Source of the DNA: G963666945 sp963666945
GTDB taxonomy: Bacteria > Bacteroidota > Bacteroidia > Bacteroidales > Marinifilaceae
NCBI GenBank assembly: GCA_963666945.2
Contig: CAXXRT010000044.1
Location: 44,381 to 108,380, forward strand
Direction: 5' to 3'
Length of the DNA stretch: 64,000 nt
The translations under genes and the position numbers were made by a program. This document shows positions 17,473 to 26,520 of this stretch, piece after piece (position 1 is the first letter of the stretch; each line of letters opens with the position of its first letter). The notes beneath the pieces are model-generated. The model saw only the letters and a program-made list of their open reading frames with translations, had not been told where the DNA came from and did not search any database.

Positions 17473-17763
17473 ATGAATAAGGAAATTACAGAAAGACAGG
17501 AAAGAATTGCGAGATATGCAAAAGCATTGGGACATCCTGTACGTATATTCGTACTTGAATATCTTTCCAAACAAGCTTGCTGTTATAGTGGAGATCTTTC
17601 TGATTTATTACCTATAGCTAAATCAACCCTTTCCCAACATCTTAAAGAATTAAAATCTGCAGGACTTATCCAAGGGGAGACGAATCCTCCTAAAATAAAA
17701 TACTGTATTAATAAGGAAAATTGGCAAGAAGCTAAGTTATTATTTAAAAATCTTTTTGGATAA
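17473..17763 (+). CDS. ArsR-family winged-helix repressor
   Basis: 96-residue DNA-binding protein with the ArsR winged helix: AKALGHPVRIFVLEYLSKQ, then recognition helix KSTLSQHLKELKSAGLI and a wing GETNPPKIKYCI. The canonical ELCVCD metal site is absent; instead C36-C37 occur in KQACCYSGDLSD just before the recognition helices and may sense metal or arsenite. The following gene is a heavy-metal/metalloid permease, and a perfect 8-bp inverted repeat overlaps that gene's promoter. The expected model is de-repression of the permease when the effector binds. No copy of the operator is seen before arsR itself. Confidence 0.9.
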   Translation: MNKEITERQERIARYAKALGHPVRIFVLEYLSKQACCYSGDLSDLLPIAKSTLSQHLKELKSAGLIQGETNPPKIKYCINKENWQEAKLLFKNLFG

Positions 17764-17802
17764 GATTTTTTTTAATATATTTGTTCGTGTTTTTACGAAC
17801 AA
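17755..17802 (+). promoter_or_regulatory. Permease promoter with overlapping ArsR-type operator
   Basis: TTTG (17755-17758), 17 bases, TATATTTG (17776-17783) gives a Bacteroidota promoter starting inside the end of the arsR-like gene. A perfect inverted repeat TTGTTCGT-(6)-ACGAACAA (17781-17788 and 17795-17802) begins within the -7 box and covers the expected start of transcription, an ideal repressor position. The permease ATG is at 17842. Confidence 0.75.
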
Positions 17803-17841
17803 TGAATTATAATAACATAGAAAAATATTAAAGCAGAAATA

Positions 17842-18888
17842 ATGAATGAAAAAGTGATTGCAATAAATATTAAATTTAAAGGATTACTATACCCTTTAAT
17901 TCTTTTGCCAATATGGTTTTTTATTTATAAAAACTTACAGCCAATATCAGATTTTATAGTTGATGATATAATTGGCATGACTAAGGGAAGCCATCTAACA
18001 GAGACTATGAGATTTTTCATTTTTGAGGTTCCCAAAGTACTATTGCTTTTGGTTCTTATAATTTTTGGAGTAGGCATTTTAAGAACTTATTTTACACCAG
18101 AAAAGACAAGAAAAGCCCTTGAAGGGAAGTCATTGTTTACTGGAAATATTTTGGCTGCATTACTGGGTATAGTAACACCTTTCTGTTCTTGCTCGGCAAT
18201 TCCATTATTCATTGGTTTTGTTGAAGCAGGAGTTCCATTGGGTGTGACATTTTCATTTTTAATAGCAGCCCCTATGATTAATGAAGTTGCGGTGGTAATG
18301 CTACTTGGTTTGTTTGGCTGGAAAGTAACTCTTATATATATTGGGACAGGACTATTTATTGCCATATTTTCAGGATGGGTAATAGGGAAACTTAAACTGG
18401 AACGATATATTGCCGAATGGGTATTTAAAGTAAAAGTTAATCAGGAAAATTCTATTATTGAAGAAAACAAACAATTCTCAGAAAGAATATCAAGTGGATA
18501 TAATGCAGTTAAAGAAATAGTTGGTAAGATATGGATATATATCGTTATTGGTATAGCTGTAGGAGCTGGAGCTCATGGTTATGTTCCTGAAGATTTTCTT
18601 GGAGCATTGCTTGGTAAAGGAAGCTGGTATGGAGTACCTCTTGCTATTGTTCTCGGAGTACCCATGTATTCTAATGCAGCAGGTATCATTCCTATTGTAA
18701 GTGTACTTATTGATAAAGGCGTATCTCTTGGTACTGCTCTTGCATTTATGATGTCAGTAATTGCTCTTTCTCTTCCTGAAATAATTATACTAAAAAAGAT
18801 TCTTAAATGGCAGCTTATTGCAATATTTGTTGGAATTGTTGCAAGTGGAATTGTTGCTGTTGGTTACTTATTTAACTTTGTAATGTAG
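17842..18888 (+). CDS. Heavy-metal/metalloid permease (ArsP/SO_0444-like, DUF318)
   Basis: 348-residue inner-membrane permease with about 8-10 helices. The diagnostic motif TPFCSCSAIPLFIGF carries the paired cysteines of the ArsP_1 (PF03773) family; a second conserved stretch is GVPMYSNAAGIIPIV. Relatives export organoarsenicals (ArsP) or Cu/Zn-type metals (SO_0444-like). A central cytoplasmic loop (about 205-225, NQENSIIEENKQFSE) splits the two halves. It is regulated, on sequence evidence, by the upstream ArsR-like repressor through the operator at 17781-17802. Ends at a strong intrinsic terminator. Substrate not determinable. Confidence 0.88.
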   Translation: MNEKVIAINIKFKGLLYPLILLPIWFFIYKNLQPISDFIVDDIIGMTKGSHLTETMRFFIFEVPKVLLLLVLIIFGVGILRTYFTPEKTRKALEGKSLFTGNILAALLGIVTPFCSCSAIPLFIGFVEAGVPLGVTFSFLIAAPMINEVAVVMLLGLFGWKVTLIYIGTGLFIAIFSGWVIGKLKLERYIAEWVFKVKVNQENSIIEENKQFSERISSGYNAVKEIVGKIWIYIVIGIAVGAGAHGYVPEDFLGALLGKGSWYGVPLAIVLGVPMYSNAAGIIPIVSVLIDKGVSLGTALAFMMSVIALSLPEIIILKKILKWQLIAIFVGIVASGIVAVGYLFNFVM

Positions 18889-18915
18889 ATTATTATTAAT
18901 TTAAAATACTTCTTT

Positions 18916-18955
18916 AAAAGGCAATATGGCAAAATCCATATTGCCTTTTTTATTT
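18916..18955 (+). terminator. Intrinsic terminator after the permease gene
   Basis: Perfect 14-bp stem AAAAGGCAATATGG / CCATATTGCCTTTT with a 6-base loop, ending in a run of T residues, 28 bases after the permease stop. Confidence 0.9.
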
Positions 18956-19272
18956 TATAAAAACAAGCTTAATATTAAGTAAAGTGTATAAATCACAAAT
19001 TAATATCTTTTAATTATTTTTTGTTAATTGATTGTTGTTAGTAAAACTTTTATATTCAATCTTCGTACTTAATATATAAAAACATAATTATTAGACGGAG
19101 TTAAATATTGTTTATGAATTATTTGTTTAAGGAAGCAACTTTATCTTAATAAACAAAACTAGAATATGGTTTCTCTCTAAATTACAAAGGGGAAGAAAAC
19201 TATTTTTTATGGTTTTATATTTACCTGTCATATAAGTTTTGATTGATTGTTTAAAATAAAAACTATATAAAT
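18956..19272. other. About 320-base non-coding leader before the cadherin-repeat gene
   Basis: AT-rich non-coding sequence between the permease terminator and the giant surface-protein gene. No ORF, RNA gene or clear promoter match was found. A long 5' leader for the cadherin-like gene is possible. Confidence 0.45.
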
Positions 19273-22200
19273 ATGAAAAGGAGCATTTTAATCTTAGGCT
19301 TACTAATAATTAACGCTACAGTTTTTTCACGAACAACAATTATTTCTAATAGTTTATCTTTAAAGTTCTCTACCCCACATATTGTTACAACAGGTTTGCT
19401 TTCTATGGCCCCCCCATCGATAACACCAAGCCTGAGTTTCAGTATTTCTGAGAATTCGTCAGTTGGAGCAGATGTAGGAACAGTAACAGCGACAGATCCT
19501 GATGGAACGACTACTTTTCAGGACTGGACAATTACAACTAACACTGATCCAAACGGTAACGGAACAGATGCTTTCTCTATAAATTCATCAACAGGAGAAA
19601 TCACGGTTATTGATGAAACAGACTTGGATTATGAGAGTAACACTAGCCTAACGATATCTATTACCGTTAGCGATGGAACAGAAACAAGCTCTCCGGAAAC
19701 AGTAACTATAATTATAACAGATATAAATGACAATGAACCAGTAATTAATAGCGGACAAGTATTCTATATTGATGAAAATATAACTAACGGTTCTTATATT
19801 GGAACCTTAAGTGCCAGTGACTCTGATACGGGGACATCCTTTTCTAATTGGAGTATTACTAGTAATTCGGATAGTGATGGAGATGGTAATGATGCTTTTA
19901 CTATCGATCCCTCATCGGGTCAAATCACTGTAAATGATTCGGATGATCTTGACTATGAAAAAAACACAAGCATTAGTTTGCAAGTAACTGTGAGTGATGG
20001 CACAAATACAAGTAGCTCTGAAACAGTTACTATAAATCTTAACAACCTAAATGACAACACCCCTGTTATTACTGCCTCACAAACTTTTACTATTGACGAG
20101 AACCTGGCTAATAATTCTGAAATAGGAACTGTTCTGGCAACGGATGGTGATGCAGGAACCACCGTATTACAGAATTGGACTATAACAAGCAATTATAATA
20201 ATGATGGAGACGGTAATGATGCCTTTACTATTGATCCTTCTACTGGAAAAATCTCTGTTAATGATTCAGATGATCTTAACTATGAAAATGCAACCAGCAT
20301 AAGTTTGCAAGTAACTGTGAGTGATGGTACAAATACAAGCAGCTCTGAAACAGTTACTATAAATCTTAATAATCTTAATGAATTCATACCTATTGTTAGT
20401 GCTTCACAAACTTTCACAATACCAGAAAATCTGACAAACAACAGTGTTGTGGGAACAGTTATTGCAACCGACGGAGATTCGGAAACCACACTTAGCGGTT
20501 GGACAATCACAATAAATGTGAATGAAAACAACAATGGTGAAAATGCATTTATAATAGATCCTTCAACAGGAGAAATAAAAGTGAATGATTCAGGTGACTT
20601 GGATTATGAGAAAACTAAAACACTTTCTATTTCCGTTAATGTAACAGACGGCGAAAAGCAAAGTGGGTCAGTTCCTCTTGTTATAAATCTTACTGATGAA
20701 AACGATAATACACCAATTATTACTGAAGGACAAATATTCAGTATTAATGAAAATGTTTCAGATGGACATGTAGTAGGTATACCTGAAACAAGTGATGCTG
20801 ATGACGGAACAACATTACAAAGCTGGTCTATAGTAGAAGGTAATGTTGACAACGACAATGATGGTAATTATGCATTTACAATAGACCCATCCTCTGGTCA
20901 AATTACCGTAAATGATGCAGGAGATATTGATTATGAAACCAATAAAACCCACAATCTCCAACTTAGTGTTAGCGACGGAATAAATACTAGCTCTGCTAAA
21001 TATGTGACATTAAACATCACTGATGTAAATGACTCTGCTCCTGTAATTACTGCAGGACAGGTATTTTCTGTAAATGAGAATGCTACTATAGGAACTCTTG
21101 TGGGAACAGCACAAGCAACAGATAGTGATGCAGTTACAACATTACAAAACTGGACTATTTCAACAAATATAGATCCTAATAATAATGGAACAGCTGCATT
21201 TGCAATTAATCCTTCTTCCGGACAAATAACAGTAAATGATGTCGCAGATTTAGACTATGAAACTAATACAAGCCTGAATATACAGGTTACGGTTAGTGAT
21301 GGGGCTAATACCAGTAATGCAGAATCTGTTACTATAAACATAAACGACTTAAACGATGTTGCACCTGTAATAACTGAAGGGCAAGTACTGAATATTAATG
21401 AAAATTCCACAAATGGGAATACTATTGGCAGTGTAACAGCTACGGATGTGGATTCAGACCCCACATTATTTCAGAACTGGACTATTTCATCTAATATTGA
21501 CCCCGATGGTGATGAAAATAATGCATTTATTATTGATCCGTCAACTGGGGTAATATCTGTTAACGATGTCAGTGATCTTGATCATGAAACAAATGAAACT
21601 CTTACTATACAATTAACTGTTAGCGATGGGGTAAATTTAAGTTCTCCTACAAGTGTAACAATTAATATTAATGACGTAAACGATATAAAACCTGTTATAA
21701 CGTCAGGACAAACATTTGCAATAAATGAAACAGCACCAACAGGATCTGTAATTGGCTCTGTTCTGGCAACTGACGCAGATGGAACGCCTACTACTTTCCA
21801 GAACTGGACAATTATTACCAACTCAAATTATAATGGGGATGGGAATCTTGCCTTTTCTATTAACCCAACTACCGGGGAATTAGCTGTTGAAGATACTGGT
21901 GATATTAACTATGAATCCAATCAAAGTTTAACAATTGAATTAACTGTTAGCGACGGAGTAAATGTCAGCGATACTGTACCTGTTACAATAAATATTACTA
22001 ATGTAAATGATATAACTCCAGTAATAAATTTCGGTCAGACTCTTACTATTGCAGAAAATTCTGCAAATGGAACATCGGTAGGAACAATAACAGCCACAGA
22101 TGGAGATTCAGGCACAGTTTTTCAGAATTGGACTATTACAAATAATATTGATAACGATGAAGATGGAAATAATGCATTTGCAATAAATACTACCTCGGGA

Positions 22201-24864
22201 GAAATAACCGTGGCAGACAGCAATGAACTGGACTATGAAACTAATACCAGTTTCATTATATCGGTTACTGTCAGTGATGGGGAACATACAAGCAATGAAG
22301 AACAAGTTACCATTAACCTAAATGATGCGAATGACTTAAAACCAATAATAACTCCGGGACAAAGCTTTACTATAAATGAAAATACAACAAATACAACCAC
22401 TATAGGTTCTGTTGTTGCAACTGATCCAGACTCAACTCCTACAACTTTCCAGAATTGGACAATAAGGGTCAACGCAGACACTGATGGTGACGGGAATAAT
22501 GCTTTTAGTATTAATGCTGGCAATGGGGAAATAAGTATTAATGATTCTGGAGATATTGATTATGAGAAAACCAAAGGTTATACTTTGAAAATCACTGTTA
22601 GTGATGGAGTAAATACCAGTGATACGACTGATATTATTATAAATTTAAACGATATAAATGATATTGCGCCAGTTATTACCCCTTCACAAAAGTTTAGCAT
22701 AGATGAAAATTTGACAAACGATATAATAATTGGAACTATCATTGCCACTGATGCCGATTCTACTGCGACTACTTTTAATAATTGGCTGATTACGGTTAAC
22801 GTTGATCCTGACGAAGATGGTATAAATGCATTTGCAATAGACTCTCTAACAGGAGTATTGAGAGTAAACGACACTGACGATCTTGATTATGAGAAGGATA
22901 CAATCTTTACTATCTCGGTTACTGTGAGCGATAGTGTTAACACTAGTAACCCTGAAGAGGTAATAATTAATCTCAACGATCTGAATGACGTTATTCCTGT
23001 AATTACAGCAGATCAGATCTTTGTAATAAATGAAAACCTTGCAAAAGATTCTTTGGTTGGAACCGTTATTGCAACTGATGGTGATATAACTTCTACAATT
23101 TTTCAGAACTGGGAAATTGTAATAAATGTTGATCCCAATAATAATGGAGAACTTGCTTTTTCGATAGATACCAGTGGCAATATAATTGTTAACGATAGTC
23201 TTGATCTTAATTATGAACAAGATACAACTTTTACTATTAAAGTCACTGTAAGCGATGGTGTCAATACTAGTGATACAACTGATATTGTAATAAATCTATT
23301 AGACTTAAATGATATATTACCTATAGTAACTCCTAATCAAATTTTCAGTATAGACGAAAATGCTTTAGGAGGAACTTTGGTCGACACAATCGTGGCTACA
23401 GACGCTGATGCAACACCTACTTTATTCAGTAAATGGACTATCAGTACAAATATAGACCCCAATGCCAACGATACGCTTGCCTTTGAAATAGATTCAATAA
23501 CAGGAATATTAACGGTAAAAGACAGCAGTGATTTCAACTATGAGGAAAATAGAGATCTTTCAATTTATGTGACTGTTTTTGATGGAGAAAACACCAGTTT
23601 ACCGGAGAAAATCACCATCAATCTAAAGGATCTTAATGATGTTGCTCCTGTTATTACTCCTGATCAGAATTTTACTATTCAGGAAAATACTGCAAAGGGA
23701 ACATTACTTGGAACTCTTGTTGCCACAGATGGAGATATAACTCCCACAACATTTAACCAATGGACTATATCAACAAATTCTGATGCGGATAACGATGGTA
23801 ACGGAGCTTTTGCATTGGATACATTGACTGGTGAGCTTACAGTAAACGATGTTGGCGATATTGACTATGAGAAAAATATGGATATAACAATAGAAGTAAC
23901 AGTTAGCGACAGTGTTAACACTAGTCTTCCTCAAAAAATAATTATACATCTTACTGATTTAAATGATGTTCTTCCTGAAATCACTAAAGGACAAAATTTC
24001 ATTGTAAGTGAAGATGTTGAGAATGCTGTTTCTGTAGGCATTGTAGAAGCAACAGACGGAGACATTACTCCTACTACATTTTCGAACTGGACCATATCAA
24101 CTAATGTGGACCCCGATCATGATGGTATTATGACATTTGCTATTAATCCTGAAAATGGAGAAATCTTTGTTAATGACGCTGATGAGATTGATTTTGAGAA
24201 TGATTCTAAATTTTATATTGCAATAACTGTTTTTGATGGTGTTAACATAAGCATTCCAAGGGTGGTTACCATATATATAGACAACCTTGAAGATGAAACC
24301 CCTGTAATTACTCCTGGTCAAGTTTTCTATCTTAACGAAGATGCAGTAAGAAGAACTCTTATCGGTGTTCCTGAAGCAAAAGATCGTGATGCAGGAATTG
24401 TTATATTGCAAAACTGGACTATTCTTAACAATCCTGACAGTGATGGTGATGGAAGACCGGCATTTAATATTGACGATGAAACTGGCGAGATAACAGTAAA
24501 TGATACCGATGATATCGATTATGAAGCAAACAACAAAATAGAATTAGAAATTACCGTCAGTGATGGTACAAATACAAGTCTTACTGAAATAGTAACAATA
24601 CAAATCAACAGAGTTCTTGGGGTAGCTGATGAAGCACAAATTGAGTTTAGCATATTTCCTAACCCTGTTACTGATTATGCCACCCTTAAAACAAAGATAC
24701 AGGGTCTGCTTTTGATTATTAATGATAAAGGTCAACAAATAAAACAAATGAACATTACGAAGTATGAAACACCAATTAATGTTCAGAACTTTAAGACTGG
24801 TATCTACTATTTTGTTTTCAGAGCTAAAAAGTCAAGTATTTCAAAGAAAATAATTGTGAAATAG
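19273..24864 (+). CDS. Giant cadherin-repeat surface protein with T9SS C-terminal sorting domain
   Basis: 1863-residue secreted protein. It has a signal peptide (MKRSILILGLLIINATVFS), a short linker, 16 tandem cadherin-like repeats of about 109 residues (residues about 48-1789), then a 74-residue type IX secretion sorting domain (1790-1863; IFPNPVTDYATL ... GIYYFVFRA ... KKIIVK). Each repeat contains ENxxxGxxVGTVxATDxD, an inserted NWTISTNxDPDxDGxxAF loop resembling an EF-hand calcium loop, TGEITVNDxxDLDYE, and a DLNDxxPVIT linker. Ca2+-stiffened adhesion is the likely role. Repeats 2 and 3 are nearly identical over long stretches, indicating recent duplication. Monocistronic with a terminator. 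Confidence 0.95.
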   Translation: MKRSILILGLLIINATVFSRTTIISNSLSLKFSTPHIVTTGLLSMAPPSITPSLSFSISENSSVGADVGTVTATDPDGTTTFQDWTITTNTDPNGNGTDAFSINSSTGEITVIDETDLDYESNTSLTISITVSDGTETSSPETVTIIITDINDNEPVINSGQVFYIDENITNGSYIGTLSASDSDTGTSFSNWSITSNSDSDGDGNDAFTIDPSSGQITVNDSDDLDYEKNTSISLQVTVSDGTNTSSSETVTINLNNLNDNTPVITASQTFTIDENLANNSEIGTVLATDGDAGTTVLQNWTITSNYNNDGDGNDAFTIDPSTGKISVNDSDDLNYENATSISLQVTVSDGTNTSSSETVTINLNNLNEFIPIVSASQTFTIPENLTNNSVVGTVIATDGDSETTLSGWTITINVNENNNGENAFIIDPSTGEIKVNDSGDLDYEKTKTLSISVNVTDGEKQSGSVPLVINLTDENDNTPIITEGQIFSINENVSDGHVVGIPETSDADDGTTLQSWSIVEGNVDNDNDGNYAFTIDPSSGQITVNDAGDIDYETNKTHNLQLSVSDGINTSSAKYVTLNITDVNDSAPVITAGQVFSVNENATIGTLVGTAQATDSDAVTTLQNWTISTNIDPNNNGTAAFAINPSSGQITVNDVADLDYETNTSLNIQVTVSDGANTSNAESVTININDLNDVAPVITEGQVLNINENSTNGNTIGSVTATDVDSDPTLFQNWTISSNIDPDGDENNAFIIDPSTGVISVNDVSDLDHETNETLTIQLTVSDGVNLSSPTSVTININDVNDIKPVITSGQTFAINETAPTGSVIGSVLATDADGTPTTFQNWTIITNSNYNGDGNLAFSINPTTGELAVEDTGDINYESNQSLTIELTVSDGVNVSDTVPVTINITNVNDITPVINFGQTLTIAENSANGTSVGTITATDGDSGTVFQNWTITNNIDNDEDGNNAFAINTTSGEITVADSNELDYETNTSFIISVTVSDGEHTSNEEQVTINLNDANDLKPIITPGQSFTINENTTNTTTIGSVVATDPDSTPTTFQNWTIRVNADTDGDGNNAFSINAGNGEISINDSGDIDYEKTKGYTLKITVSDGVNTSDTTDIIINLNDINDIAPVITPSQKFSIDENLTNDIIIGTIIATDADSTATTFNNWLITVNVDPDEDGINAFAIDSLTGVLRVNDTDDLDYEKDTIFTISVTVSDSVNTSNPEEVIINLNDLNDVIPVITADQIFVINENLAKDSLVGTVIATDGDITSTIFQNWEIVINVDPNNNGELAFSIDTSGNIIVNDSLDLNYEQDTTFTIKVTVSDGVNTSDTTDIVINLLDLNDILPIVTPNQIFSIDENALGGTLVDTIVATDADATPTLFSKWTISTNIDPNANDTLAFEIDSITGILTVKDSSDFNYEENRDLSIYVTVFDGENTSLPEKITINLKDLNDVAPVITPDQNFTIQENTAKGTLLGTLVATDGDITPTTFNQWTISTNSDADNDGNGAFALDTLTGELTVNDVGDIDYEKNMDITIEVTVSDSVNTSLPQKIIIHLTDLNDVLPEITKGQNFIVSEDVENAVSVGIVEATDGDITPTTFSNWTISTNVDPDHDGIMTFAINPENGEIFVNDADEIDFENDSKFYIAITVFDGVNISIPRVVTIYIDNLEDETPVITPGQVFYLNEDAVRRTLIGVPEAKDRDAGIVILQNWTILNNPDSDGDGRPAFNIDDETGEITVNDTDDIDYEANNKIELEITVSDGTNTSLTEIVTIQINRVLGVADEAQIEFSIFPNPVTDYATLKTKIQGLLLIINDKGQQIKQMNITKYETPINVQNFKTGIYYFVFRAKKSSISKKIIVK
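19414..24615 (+). repeat. Sixteen tandem coding repeats of about 327 bases
   Basis: The cadherin-like domains repeat at about 109-residue spacing (327 bases). DNA similarity is highest between repeats 2 and 3, and antisense ORFs recur at the same spacing as a consequence. Such arrays can change copy number by recombination. Confidence 0.85.
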
Positions 24865-24898
24865 ATAATTTCTTCCTTTTATTTTTATTTTAAACATC

Positions 24899-24941
24899 TA
24901 ATACCGGGAATTTGTTAAGAGAAACAAATCCCGGTATTAAT
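24899..24941 (+). terminator. Intrinsic terminator after the cadherin-repeat gene
   Basis: Stem TAATACCGGGAATTTGTT with AACAAATCCCGGTATTA, one bulged base, 5-base loop, GC-rich centre, followed by a short T-containing stretch. It lies 35 bases after the stop codon. Confidence 0.8.
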
Positions 24942-25029
24942 CTTTCCATATAAACATAGCATAATATGCACATATTTACTGTTGATATCCCTTGGGCAAA
25001 AGAGATATAAATATTACAGAGGGATTTAC

Positions 25030-25037
25030 TATTTTTG
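25030..25037 (+). promoter_or_regulatory. -7 box immediately before the dus start (possible leaderless mRNA)
   Basis: TATTTTTG matches TAnnTTTG and ends only 6 bases before the ATG at 25044, so transcription would begin at or next to the start codon. No clear -33 TTG at the right spacing is seen, which lowers confidence. Confidence 0.4.
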
Positions 25038-25043
25038 TAATCT

Positions 25044-26009
25044 ATGATACAGAAAAATTATATAAATATTAAAATTTCATTAGCTCCATTACAAGGGCTA
25101 ACTGATTATATATTCAGAAATACTTTTAGTGAGTATTTTGATGGTATTGATTTAAGCTACAGTCCTTTTCTAAGAATAGAAAATGGTGAGATCAGAAGAT
25201 CAAAGCTTAAAGATGTTCTTCCCAAAAATAACACGGGACTAAAACTCATTCCACAGGTATTAACCAATAATTCAGAAGACTTCCTCTCTCTTGTAAAGAT
25301 ATTAAATGATATGGGATACGATGAAATAAACTGGAATCTTGGTTGCCCCTTCCCAATGGTTATTAAACAGGGAATGGGATCAGGGATGCTTCAATACCCC
25401 CAAAAAATCAGACAAATACTTGATAAGATCCTTCCTCTTATTAACTGCAAACTTTCTATTAAAATGCGTAATGGATATGATAACGATAATTCAATACTTG
25501 AAATATTACCAATACTTAACGATTATGAATTAACTGAAGTCATTATACACCCAAGAACAGGCAAACAGATGTATAAAGGTGCTGTAAATCTGGATATATT
25601 TAAACAATGTCTAAAAATTTCTTCCCATAATATAAGCTATAATGGAGATATCAGCAACATAGACAGTTTTCAACAATTTCATGAGATTTTCCCTAATATC
25701 AGAAGTATAATGATAGGAAGAGGCATCCTGGCAAATCCATTCCTTGCCTCTCAGATTAAGAAACTTGCGCAACCTGAGAATAAAAAAGAAATTATAGGAA
25801 AATTCCACGATTCTCTTTTCGATAAATATTGTTCTACATTATCGGGTGATTCACATATTATTAATAAAATGATTCCTCTTTGGGAATATATGTCAACATC
25901 ATTTACAAATAATAAAAAAGTATATAAAGCAATAAAAAAATCTAATAATCTCAACAAATATGAGTTAACCATAAGGGATATTCTTAAGAATGAAGAATGG
26001 AAGGAGTAA
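25044..26009 (+). CDS. tRNA-dihydrouridine synthase
   Basis: Flavoenzyme that reduces uridines in tRNA D-loops. The 321-residue TIM-barrel protein shows LAPLQGLTDYIFR at the N-terminus, the catalytic Cys C101 in NWNLGCPFPMVIKQGMGSG, and the FMN/tRNA-contact motifs IHPRTGKQMYKG and SYNGDI...MIGRGILANPFL. It is close to the Dus superfamily of Bacteroidota; which uridine position it modifies is not visible. The start is fixed by the N-terminal barrel strand, and a TAnnTTTG box 6 bases upstream suggests a leaderless mRNA. The small membrane-protein gene of the heme locus starts 81 bases downstream, with its own promoter-like box. Confidence 0.95.
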   Translation: MIQKNYINIKISLAPLQGLTDYIFRNTFSEYFDGIDLSYSPFLRIENGEIRRSKLKDVLPKNNTGLKLIPQVLTNNSEDFLSLVKILNDMGYDEINWNLGCPFPMVIKQGMGSGMLQYPQKIRQILDKILPLINCKLSIKMRNGYDNDNSILEILPILNDYELTEVIIHPRTGKQMYKGAVNLDIFKQCLKISSHNISYNGDISNIDSFQQFHEIFPNIRSIMIGRGILANPFLASQIKKLAQPENKKEIIGKFHDSLFDKYCSTLSGDSHIINKMIPLWEYMSTSFTNNKKVYKAIKKSNNLNKYELTIRDILKNEEWKE

Positions 26010-26060
26010 TATAGTGATCACATTTTCCCCAAAAAAGCAGATTAGTTTATTAAAAAGTTA

Positions 26061-26068
26061 TACTTTCG
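26061..26068 (+). promoter_or_regulatory. Candidate -7 box of the tetrapyrrole-uptake operon
   Basis: TACTTTCG differs from TAnnTTTG at one position and lies 22 bases before the ATG at 26091. A -33 match is poor. This is the best promoter candidate for the operon that begins with the small membrane protein. Confidence 0.4.
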
Positions 26069-26090
26069 TACGGTAAAAATTATTATAAAG

Positions 26091-26438
26091 ATGTTTCATT
26101 TTGGACTGTTTTCAACTTTTGTACCCTATCTGGTAATAGCTGTAATATATTTTTGCGGCCTTGCCTCCTATTCGGTAGGTATAGTAAACAAACATACTGA
26201 AAACAATCAAGATAACACATCATGCTACGGAGAGTATGATGTATCAATAAAAGCAGATTTACATCTTCTTGATATTGATGAAAATTCTATAACACAAAAC
26301 AATGCTCTTCCTGCAAACAAAGAATACATTTATACTACTTATACAAACTCTGTTTTCTGGTTTCTATTTAAACTAGATTTTAAAAAAAGTATTTATTCAT
26401 TTTCTGGTTTCTCTAGACCCCCTCCTTATTTATCGTAA
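26091..26438 (+). CDS. Small membrane protein with C-terminal RPPP motif
   Basis: 115-residue protein: one N-terminal membrane helix (about 9-31), an extracytoplasmic polar segment with a few acidic and aromatic residues, and a hydrophobic-aromatic tail ending FSGFSRPPPYLS. I do not recognise a named family. It lies 82 bases before a TonB-dependent receptor and is probably cotranscribed with it and the heme genes. The plan (membrane anchor, polar middle, Pro-Pro tail) matches the His-rich protein at 15084-15452, also beside a TonB-receptor gene. A role in receptor assembly or TonB coupling is speculative. Confidence 0.7.
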   Translation: MFHFGLFSTFVPYLVIAVIYFCGLASYSVGIVNKHTENNQDNTSCYGEYDVSIKADLHLLDIDENSITQNNALPANKEYIYTTYTNSVFWFLFKLDFKKSIYSFSGFSRPPPYLS

Positions 26439-26520
26439 TTATTTTATACAATAGAAAAAATTTTTATATTTATTAAAGCTAGATAACTAATAATCAATCT
26501 GGCAAATATTATTTATAGTT

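Noticed and set aside
19953..24747. Many long minus-strand ORFs opposite the cadherin repeats
   Set aside because: They recur at the 327-base repeat spacing and mirror the sense coding pattern; no signal, motif or start context.
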